Below, in pieces: positions 44,619-50,510 of a stretch of DNA of 64,000 nt. This DNA comes from Syntrophomonadaceae bacterium. GTDB taxonomy: Bacteria; Bacillota; PH28-bin88. The notes under the pieces were generated by a model. It saw nothing but the letters and a program-made list of their open reading frames with translations, did no database searches and had not been told where the DNA came from. The position numbers and the translations under genes were made by a program. The DNA is taken from positions 112,794 through 176,793 of the forward strand of contig JAGXSE010000065.1 of the NCBI GenBank assembly GCA_018333865.1, given 5' to 3'. Position 1 is the stretch's first letter. Each line of letters begins with the position of its first letter.

Positions 44619-45055
44619 TGGACAAGTCTCATTATGCTAAACTTCAGTTCAAACATTACGTTGTTGAGTTTTTGGATTTTAAAATTAATCCTGAGTTCAA
44701 TTCCGATGATGATTCTATTGAAATTGAGCTTGGTTTTAATTTTGATTTAGAAATCTATTCAGAAAATAATTCTGCCCAACTCAGCTTGGGGTGTGAGATC
44801 TTCAAAGACTATATAGAAAAGGGATTACCTTTTTATATGAACACGAAATTAGTGGGATATTTTGGTTATGATTTTTCAATTGAGGAAAAAAATCTTGCAA
44901 AAATGTTGAAGATTAACGCCACTGCTATCCTTTTTCCTTACTTAAGAGCGATCGTAAGCACTGTTACATCTTTATGTTCGGTTCCAACCCTTTTGTTGCC
45001 AACCATTAATATTCATAAACTCTTAGAAGAAAAAGACAACCGTGATGGACAATAG
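44618..45055 (+). CDS. SecB-like chaperone of the TAC system
   Basis: 145 aa. The C-terminal half carries the SecB family signature: NATAILFPYLRAIVSTVTSLCSVPTLLLP, then TINIHKLLEE, preceded by the beta-sheet region of a SecB protomer. Firmicutes normally lack SecB for export, and no sec genes are nearby. A SecB-like gene as third member of a coupled small-gene operon is the hallmark of TAC systems, where it protects the antitoxin. It overlaps the antitoxin gene by one base and is followed by a terminator. Confidence 0.82.
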   Translation: MDKSHYAKLQFKHYVVEFLDFKINPEFNSDDDSIEIELGFNFDLEIYSENNSAQLSLGCEIFKDYIEKGLPFYMNTKLVGYFGYDFSIEEKNLAKMLKINATAILFPYLRAIVSTVTSLCSVPTLLLPTINIHKLLEEKDNRDGQ

Positions 45056-45091
45056 GCATTTTTAGATTAAATCAGAGCCGTTCATTACAAT

Positions 45092-45126
45092 AGAGCTTAC
45101 CCCTCTCTTCGGGGTGAGCTTTTTTG
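45092..45126 (+). terminator. Rho-independent terminator after the TAC operon
   Basis: AGCTTACCCC/GGGGTGAGCT stem (one G-T pair), 7-nt loop and TTTTTT. Confidence 0.9.
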
Positions 45127-45142
45127 TTTAGGAGGTTAAAGT

Positions 45143-45334
45143 ATGGTGCTAATGATGCTAGTCTCGAAGGACCTTTATTATGAAGGTGAAATTGTTGAAG
45201 TTCCAAACAGCACCGGTCGGGCATGGGTCGGCCTGGGCCTGGCCAAAGAGGCCTGCCCCGAGTGCCATGCTCCTTTGATCCATGAGGGCGGCTGCATAGC
45301 ATGCTATTGCTGTGGGTTCGCGAAATGCGGGTAG
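45143..45334 (+). CDS. Small zinc-ribbon protein resembling the ribonucleotide reductase C-terminus
   Basis: 63 aa, ATG start behind AGGAGGTTAAAG. The N-terminal 35 residues form a short beta-rich segment (LYYEGEIVEVPNSTGRAWV). The C-terminus has CPECHAPL, then GGCIACYCCGFAKCG: seven cysteines in a zinc-ribbon pattern much like the C-terminal tail of B12-dependent ribonucleotide reductases. Function unknown. Its own ribosome site argues that it is real. Confidence 0.65.
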   Translation: MVLMMLVSKDLYYEGEIVEVPNSTGRAWVGLGLAKEACPECHAPLIHEGGCIACYCCGFAKCG

Positions 45335-45346
45335 GGGTGAATAGCC

Positions 45347-45607
45347 ATGTCCAGGATAATCAACAAGCCGGTGCAGGTGAAGGCCTCCAGCTCATATTTT
45401 CCAGATATGATGTTGCCGAGGATGTTCCGCTACCGGGATTCTATTTTTGCTGTGAAGGTCCTGGAGGTTTGGAAGGACATAGGAGAGTGGTGGAACGGGG
45501 AAGCCGAAAAGATTTTTTACCGGGTTGCAGCTGCCGGCGGAAGTGTATTTGAGCTGTACCAGGACTTGGGAAGCAAGAGATGGTTTTTGTATAAGGTGTA
45601 TGACTAA
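45347..45607 (+). CDS. DUF6504-like small protein
   Basis: 86 aa. The order RMFRYRDSIFAVKVLEVWKD, GEWWNGEAEKIFYRV and FELYQDLGSKRWFLYKVYD recalls the DUF6504 family, which often lies beside Y-family polymerase/ImuB genes. No such gene is here. Weak ribosome site (GTAGGGGTG). Function unknown. Confidence 0.6.
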   Translation: MSRIINKPVQVKASSSYFPDMMLPRMFRYRDSIFAVKVLEVWKDIGEWWNGEAEKIFYRVAAAGGSVFELYQDLGSKRWFLYKVYD

Positions 45608-45648
45608 ACCAAAATCTCCTGGCATATTTTGTACCAGGAGGTGATAGT

Positions 45649-45903
45649 ATGCTGGAGTGCAGGCATAGGATGAGCTGCAACCCTAACTGCTGGATGTATA
45701 TAACTAAAGAGGGGTTCCATAAGGAGCAAAAAACGCACTGCGTGTTGCAAGTAATTTGGACAAAGCTGGAGGAAATAGAGGATCACGATTATGATTACGC
45801 CAGCTCAAACCATGATCATGATTATGAATATGCTGGCCGTTCCCACGAACACAAAGAGAAATTCATAGCGCCAGGAGGGATTAAGCCAAAGCAGTTTCCG
45901 TGA
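45649..45903 (+). CDS. Small Cys/His-rich protein, unknown
   Basis: 84 aa, ATG start after AGGAGGTG. The N-terminus has ECRHRMSCNPNCWMY. The C-terminal half is an imperfect His/Asp/Tyr repeat (DHDYDYASSNHDHDYEYA, then SHEH). The repeat could bind a metal or resemble the His-rich stalks of phage fibres. No family recognised. Confidence 0.5.
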   Translation: MLECRHRMSCNPNCWMYITKEGFHKEQKTHCVLQVIWTKLEEIEDHDYDYASSNHDHDYEYAGRSHEHKEKFIAPGGIKPKQFP

Positions 45904-46017
45904 CCTTTTGAAGACTGAATTCTATCTCCAGTGCCGCTCAACCAAGGGGCGGCTTTTTCCTGTTCATGGCAGGAATTACCATTGCGGCCGTCGAAATGCT
46001 TGTTCGAGGTGAGGGCG

Positions 46018-46236
46018 ATGGGCAGAGTACGGAACAGGTTAAAATATTGGCGGCATCGGCACCAGATGAACCAAACCGAGTTTGCCCAGTTGCTAGGGCT
46101 TCAGCAGCAACAGTACAACCGGTACGAACGTCAGACAATACAGCCAACACTGGTAACAGCACTGATCATAGCGGCTAAAATAAAACAGCCGGTTGAGGAA
46201 ATTTTTTATATCGAAGAGTATGCCCTGGGGGATTAA
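46018..46236 (+). CDS. XRE/Cro-type transcriptional regulator
   Basis: 72 aa from ATG 46018, preceded by CGAGGTGAGGGCG. A complete helix-turn-helix (NQTEFAQLLGLQQQQYNRYERQ) followed by the usual TALIIAAKIKQPVEEIFY helices. A phage-type repressor/Cro-like protein near the right end of the element. Its stop codon lies within the following terminator hairpin. Confidence 0.85.
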   Translation: MGRVRNRLKYWRHRHQMNQTEFAQLLGLQQQQYNRYERQTIQPTLVTALIIAAKIKQPVEEIFYIEEYALGD

Positions 46237-46250
46237 CCCCAGGGTTTTCT
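46223..46250 (+). terminator. Rho-independent terminator after the XRE gene
   Basis: CCCTGGGG/CCCCAGGG with GATTAA loop (containing the gene's TAA), then TTTTCTGTTTT. Confidence 0.85.
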
Positions 46251-46335
46251 GTTTTATGGGAATAATTTCTTTGCCTAATTTTACGCTAGGACAGGCAAAA
46301 AATTCGGCAAAGAGCATAAAACAAGTGACGCAATG

Positions 46336-46363
46336 CCCGCCTCCTAAAAAGGCGGGTTATTTT
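46336..46363 (+). terminator. Terminator-like hairpin
   Basis: CCCGCCT/AGGCGGG, 7-nt loop, then TTATTTT. No supported gene ends just upstream. Confidence 0.6.
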
Positions 46364-46444
46364 ACGCCCACAGACCTGAATCCGCTATTTCATAGGTGGG
46401 GAAAGTTTGACGCTCACAGAGGAAAGAAGGGGAGGTGACAAAAT

Positions 46445-46639
46445 GTGACTATTCGTATTGCGTTTGAATTGATCTGTTTGGTAGCGGGAATGGTAATTCT
46501 AGGTAAGGCAGCCTGGATAGGAATTCAGGGAATCAGAATTAAAGATAACCGCGGCAAAGCAGTTTTTTTACACGCCATAATCGCCACTGTATTTGTTCAA
46601 CTCTCACATTATCAGTTTGACATAGTAGTACCCGGCTAG
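46445..46639 (+). CDS. Small membrane protein, unknown
   Basis: 64 aa, GTG start after GGGAGGTGAC. Two hydrophobic segments (residues about 5-25 and 38-55). No family recognised. It is the last gene before the right attachment region. Confidence 0.5.
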   Translation: MTIRIAFELICLVAGMVILGKAAWIGIQGIRIKDNRGKAVFLHAIIATVFVQLSHYQFDIVVPG

Positions 46640-46676
46640 TTTTTTGACCATTTGCTGGCCATTTCAAAAGGTAAAA

Positions 46677-46720
46677 TTGGTGCCATTTTGGTGCCGCAAG
46701 GTGCCCTCTTTTGGCACCAA
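46677..46720 (+). repeat. Right cluster of TTGGTGCC repeats, candidate integrase arm sites
   Basis: TTGGTGCC at 46677 and 46688, AAGGTGCC at 46698 and an inverted GGCACCAA at 46713. Periods of 11 and 10 nt put the direct copies on one DNA face. The same octamer lies in two copies at the left end. Confidence 0.55.
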
Positions 46721-46817
46721 TATTTGTGTTTGGAAAACCATCCCAACAGGGCTTAGGGCCTTGATATAACTGGCTTTTATAGGCTTTCGCTATCTCTGAA
46801 AATCTACCCCCCGGAAT

Positions 46818-46865
46818 ACTCGTAATGCGCAGGCCGCGGGTTCAAATCCCGCCATCAGCTCCAAT
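46818..46865 (+). repeat. attR, 48-bp direct repeat of the tRNA-Thr 3' half
   Basis: Copy of 40893-40940 with one T/C difference; marks the right end of the element. Confidence 0.92.
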
Positions 46866-46874
46866 GAAATTTAT

Positions 46875-46905
46875 AACGCCGCAAGGTAATGCGGCGTTAA
46901 TAGTT
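46875..46905 (+). terminator. Terminator after attR, likely original tRNA-Thr terminator
   Basis: AACGCCGCA/TGCGGCGTT stem with AGGTAA loop, then AATAGTTTCTT. It sits where the tRNA terminator would be before integration. Confidence 0.65.
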
Positions 46906-47053
46906 TCTTGCCCTTTTAGTACTTAATGAGACAGGCAAGCGACATTTTTATGCCTAAAACCATTTCTACATAAAATTAGGAACCATTTGGGGAGAGAACC
47001 ATAATATAAATTAGGCAGCAGCCAAAAAATTATTACAAAGGAGGCTCCCCTGT

Positions 47054-47149
47054 ATGTCATTAGGTTTTCTGCCAGGAAATCCTGGAGTTGGTGTCAGCAG
47101 ACTTTTATTAATTTTCTTGCTTATCCTCTTCCTTTTTGATTTCAAATAG
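47054..47149 (+). CDS. 31-aa hydrophobic peptide (small spore/membrane peptide type)
   Basis: ATG start about 12 nt after AAAGGAGG; 31 codons ending in TAG. The N-terminus is Gly/Pro-rich (MSLGFLPGNPGVGVSR), followed by one membrane helix (LLLIFLLILFLF) and a charged end. Layout recalls the YjcZ-like small peptides of spore formers, but it is too short for a firm family call. Two terminators follow. Confidence 0.55.
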   Translation: MSLGFLPGNPGVGVSRLLLIFLLILFLFDFK

Positions 47150-47169
47150 GTCCGACCAAGTCTGATGAT

Positions 47170-47196
47170 GACAGGGGCGGTTCCCCTGTCTCTTTT
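47170..47196 (+). terminator. Rho-independent terminator after the small peptide
   Basis: GACAGGGG/CCCCTGTC around CGGTT, then TCTTTT. Confidence 0.8.
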
Positions 47197-47219
47197 GAAG
47201 AAAATTAAAGGATAATAGT

Positions 47220-47252
47220 GGGACAGGGAGAATTGCTTTCCTGTCCCTTTTT
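47220..47252 (+). terminator. Second terminator hairpin
   Basis: GGGACAGG/CCTGTCCC, 12-nt loop and TTTTTCTT. Its arms resemble those of the hairpin 50 nt upstream. Confidence 0.75.
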
Positions 47253-47697
47253 CTTGGGGGTGGTAAAGCATATCCTGGTGCGGGAGCAAGAGCAGTTTGA
47301 TAAGATTTGCATAATATCCTTGGCAAAGGATAAAATATAAAAACTATAATGCCAAGTATCCAATTTGTTCTAAGGCCACAGCATATTAATGGTTGTGGCC
47401 TAGCTAATAAAAGTTATTTGATTTCGGAATACAATGTATTCCTGCCAGGAATAGCGCTGATAAAAACTCTTGATCTGCAAACCATTTTGGCAGAAGATAG
47501 TTCCATATTATCGGAAAATAGTCGCAATTATCTTGCAGGCTGCAGGTAAAAGGACAAGGTTGTCGAATAACATGTCATAAATAAACGATTGAAAAGATTG
47601 AATCAGCAATCTTTGCTAAGAATGGAGGGATTTTTGCAGACCTTTTAATTTTATAACAAGTAGCGGCCCCCGGATACCGCCAAATAAAAAGGAGATA
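47253..47697. other. Intergenic stretch without a supported gene
   Basis: 445 bp. One 66-codon frame (47349-47549) lacks a ribosome site and family resemblance. Near the end, GGAGGGATTTTT and AAAAAGGAG appear before the permease gene. No structured RNA recognised. Confidence 0.5.
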
Positions 47698-47727
47698 ATG
47701 AAAAACCCATGGAGAACGTGCAATTGA
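47698..47727 (+). other. Nine-codon upstream ORF overlapping the permease start
   Basis: ATG 47698 (MKNPWRTCN, stop TGA 47725-47727) overlaps the permease start at 47709 in another frame. The AAAAAGGAG site fits neither start ideally: spacing is about 3 nt to this ATG and 14 nt to the permease ATG. It may be a leader that couples translation, or be meaningless. Confidence 0.3.
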
Positions 47728-49094
47728 CTGCGATTCACTGGATTTATATTTTAGTAGTTTTAGCAGTAATAGTAACTATGGTTATGCGCAGAGACACAGT
47801 CCTGCCGTGTATCGTCGGGCTTTTTGTTATTGGTTTTACTTTTACCGGCAGCCTGGTAAGCACCATCCAGATTATTTTTAATGCCTTGGTGGCTGCCGGA
47901 AATGAGTTTTTAGGCATTATTACTGTTATTTCCCTTGTTGTTGCCATGTCCAAGGCGATGGGAGATGTTGGGGTTGACAGGCTGATCATGCAGCCTGCCG
48001 CCAGGTTAATGGTTAGCCCAAATATTGCGTTTTTTGTAGTCGGTTTTGCGATGATGATCGTCGCCTGGTTTGTGTGGCCTTCTCCTGCAGTTGCTTTAAT
48101 TGGCGCCCTGCTTCTGCCGGCAGCGGTTAGGGCCGGCTTGCCTGTAATCGGCGCTGCTGTAGCTATGAATATATTCGGCCATGGCATCGCACTCTCTAGT
48201 GACTGGATTATTCAAGGCGCCCCTGGGTTAAGCGCAAAATTTGCCGGCTTGCCTGATGCCACTGCTGTTACCTCTGCCGGGATTCCCCTATACTTTACCA
48301 TGGCCGTTGTCACAGTTGGAACTGCTTTTTACATGTTGAAGCGGGACATGACAGCCAATAAACAGAAATTTGCTGCAGAAGCCTTGGCCTACCAGGAAAC
48401 CAAGCCCAAGGAAACCAATCATAGTTCAGTGGCCAGCGTATTTGCTATTTTAATTCCTGTAGCTTTTGTTCTGGTGTTGATCGCAATGCTTATGCTGGAC
48501 TTAAGAGGCGGGGATGCCACAGCGTTAATTGGCGGTACAGCCTTGACGATTACTGCCTTATTGTCTGTCATTGCATTTAAGGCCAATGCCTTGGAGCGGA
48601 TTACTGACTATGTGCGGGATGGCTTTATGTTTGGAATTAAAGTATTTGCACCAGTTATTGTTATCGGAGCTTTTTTCTTCCTCGGCTCGGAAGGAACAGC
48701 TAAGGCAATTCTAGGTGAAGGCGCAACTGGTTTGTTAACCGATATCGGCAAGGTCTTAGCTGCTTCTGTCCCAATGAGCGCAGTGCCGGTTGCCTTTATT
48801 CAGATGATAATCGGCGGAATAACTGGATTGGATGGTTCTGGTTTTTCAGGATTACCCTTAACGGGTTCTTTAGCTAATACCCTTGGTTCGGCAATTAATG
48901 CTGATGTCGGTGTGCTGGCTGCCCTGGGCCAGATTTCTGCCATTTGGGTTGGCGGGGGTACAATAATTCCTTGGGGCCTGATTCCTGTAGCTGCCATCTG
49001 TGGAGTTGAACCAATGGAATTGGCCCGCCGCAACTTCTTGCCGGTTATAATTGGATTGCTGGCAACCACAGTTGTGGCAATTATAATGCTGTAG
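47709..49094 (+). CDS. Ion-transporter-superfamily permease (unassigned substrate)
   Basis: 461 aa, about 11-12 membrane helices. Conserved-looking half-helix loops: WFVWPSPAVALIGALLLPAAV in the first half and GITGLDGSGFSGLPLTGSLA in the second, typical of the IT superfamily (GntP/DcuC/CitM-like). It has no binding protein partner, so it is a secondary transporter. It lies upstream of the FCD regulator and the B12-linked locus, for which it may bring in the substrate. Confidence 0.8.
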   Translation: MENVQLTAIHWIYILVVLAVIVTMVMRRDTVLPCIVGLFVIGFTFTGSLVSTIQIIFNALVAAGNEFLGIITVISLVVAMSKAMGDVGVDRLIMQPAARLMVSPNIAFFVVGFAMMIVAWFVWPSPAVALIGALLLPAAVRAGLPVIGAAVAMNIFGHGIALSSDWIIQGAPGLSAKFAGLPDATAVTSAGIPLYFTMAVVTVGTAFYMLKRDMTANKQKFAAEALAYQETKPKETNHSSVASVFAILIPVAFVLVLIAMLMLDLRGGDATALIGGTALTITALLSVIAFKANALERITDYVRDGFMFGIKVFAPVIVIGAFFFLGSEGTAKAILGEGATGLLTDIGKVLAASVPMSAVPVAFIQMIIGGITGLDGSGFSGLPLTGSLANTLGSAINADVGVLAALGQISAIWVGGGTIIPWGLIPVAAICGVEPMELARRNFLPVIIGLLATTVVAIIML

Positions 49095-49112
49095 CTATTT
49101 GTATTAAGAAGC

Positions 49113-49140
49113 GCGCCAGCTTTGCCTGGCGCTTTTTTTA
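49113..49140 (+). terminator. Rho-independent terminator after the permease
   Basis: GCGCCAG/CTGGCGC with a 6-nt loop, then seven T. Confidence 0.85.
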
Positions 49141-49215
49141 TCAATTGTATGGAATATAGATTCATGTTATTATTTAAAATGCGTGGCAACAGTGAAATAT
49201 GCTAGGTGAGGGACT

Positions 49216-49947
49216 ATGTTATCTGAAAAGGACAAGCTAGAATATGAAGTTCTGAAAATCATCGCCGGTGAAGGAAAACCCTTGGGTTCCGGCCTGATCA
49301 GCCAGTCTTTGGCTGAACGGGGGTATGTTTTGAGTGAGGCTACTGCTGGCCGCTTCTTAAGCGAGTTGGATCGCAAGGGGCTTACCCAGAAAGTAGGGTT
49401 CCAGGGCCGCTTGATTTCCCTGAAAGGACAGCAAAGACTGACCGATCTGCAACTTTCTGAGGAGCGTTCAAAATACGGTTTTAGGTTTTTAAACTCCCTT
49501 GATTCCAAGGGAAAGGACGACCTGATTGAAATCCTGGTTGCCCGCAGGGCAATGGAAAGAGAGCTGGCCCGGCTGGCTGCCATTAATGCTACAGAATCGC
49601 AAATTAAACTGTTAAAGAAAATCTATCATGAGCAAGAAAGATATGTTTCCCGGAATCTAGTCTCTGCGGAACAGGATATCAGATTTCACCGGGTAATTGC
49701 TTATTCGGCTAAGAACAAGGTCCTGGCTGCGGCCCTGGATTTGATCCGGCAGAACAGCCAGTTAACTCCCGTACTGGAGCATATCAGGACAAAAGTGGAA
49801 AAGAGGGTGGCTGTTGAGCACGCCAAGATACTGCAAGCAATCGAAGCGAGAAACCCTGAGGAAGCAGACCGGGCCATGGTGGAGCATCTGGAAAGCCTGG
49901 TCCGGGATGTAGTAAATTACTGGGCCCAAGCCAAGGGGAAAATATAG
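49216..49947 (+). CDS. Transcriptional regulator: NrpR/RNase R-type winged helix + FCD ligand domain
   Basis: 243 aa. Residues about 8-70 form a winged helix of the type found in NrpR and at the RNase R N-terminus (LGSGLISQSLAERGYVLSE, then FLSELDRKGLTQK). Residues about 90-235 are an all-helical FCD domain (VARRAMERELARLAA, DIRFHRVIAYSAKNKVLAAAL, EHAKILQAIEARNPEEADRAM). FCD domains normally follow a GntR helix-turn-helix and bind carboxylates with a metal. The His ligands expected of FCD (FHRVI and EHAKI) are present. Probably local regulator of the flanking transport and catabolic genes. Confidence 0.78.
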   Translation: MLSEKDKLEYEVLKIIAGEGKPLGSGLISQSLAERGYVLSEATAGRFLSELDRKGLTQKVGFQGRLISLKGQQRLTDLQLSEERSKYGFRFLNSLDSKGKDDLIEILVARRAMERELARLAAINATESQIKLLKKIYHEQERYVSRNLVSAEQDIRFHRVIAYSAKNKVLAAALDLIRQNSQLTPVLEHIRTKVEKRVAVEHAKILQAIEARNPEEADRAMVEHLESLVRDVVNYWAQAKGKI

Positions 49948-50078
49948 GCTGCCAAAACCCTAATCCATCAGGAACAGGGCTTTCTTTTTATTATGGAAAA
50001 AATATTTTTAATGACAGGATTTTTTAAGGAAATGTAGAAGAAACTAAGCAAGCTCATCACTGATGAGGAGGCTGAAGA

Positions 50079-50510
50079 ATGGACCCATATGATTTAGGGT
50101 TATTCCGGGATAACCCATACAAAGAAAAGATGGACATCAGAGGGAGGCTTGTGGTTGTCCTGCAAGGGGCTTTGGATGACCGGCAGCTGAAACTGATCAA
50201 GACTATTTCCCGGGCAGTTAAACGGTATGAAGTCCACGAAATTATTTTGACGGACGAGGAGCAGTCTGGGCCAGGGGCAACGGTTAACCGGGTTATTTAT
50301 ATCGGTTTTATGGAAGTAACCAGGAGCGGGGTGATTGTATCCGGGGATGAGTTCTTCCTGGGGGACAGGTTGTTAGGGACTGTGGCCGGGTTTGATGAGA
50401 CTCACCTGCCGAATCACTTGAACATTGTGATTCAGGCGGGTTCAGGGATCTATGCACCGGCAGTTTTGGGGGAAAAAATTGTCATCAGGCAGAAAAAGGA
50501 GGAAAACTAG
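50079..50510 (+). CDS. Conserved hypothetical protein beside the PLP enzyme
   Basis: 143 aa, ATG start after TGAGGAGG. Predominantly beta, with LVVVLQGALDDRQLKLI and GFDETHLPNHLNIVI as recognisable blocks; no membrane segment. I do not recognise the family. Its stop touches the next start (TAGATG), which points to a complex with the PLP enzyme. Confidence 0.75.
   Translation: MDPYDLGLFRDNPYKEKMDIRGRLVVVLQGALDDRQLKLIKTISRAVKRYEVHEIILTDEEQSGPGATVNRVIYIGFMEVTRSGVIVSGDEFFLGDRLLGTVAGFDETHLPNHLNIVIQAGSGIYAPAVLGEKIVIRQKKEEN

Larger units (their letters stand above)
40893..46865. mobile_element. Degenerate prophage / integrative element in tRNA-Thr
   Basis: Bounded by a 48-bp direct repeat of the tRNA-Thr 3' half. 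It contains a truncated tyrosine integrase next to the tRNA, a phage-type glycosidase fragment, lysis genes (XhlA-like, holin, frameshifted amidase), an AT-rich toxin-antitoxin-chaperone operon and several small phage-like genes. No capsid, tail, terminase or replication genes remain. The missing integrase N-terminus suggests it can no longer excise by itself. Confidence 0.88.

Noticed and set aside
45347-45607. DUF6504-like gene as evidence for a mutagenic polymerase cassette
   Set aside because: No Y-family polymerase, ImuB or DnaE2 gene nearby.
46677-46720. Short repeats considered as a CRISPR array
   Set aside because: Repeats are 8 nt with 2-3 nt gaps, no spacer-length intervals and no cas genes; integrase arm sites fit better.
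47349-47549. 66-codon plus-strand frame in the intergenic stretch before the permease gene
   Set aside because: No ribosome site, no domain or membrane pattern, and no neighbour coupling; likely chance.
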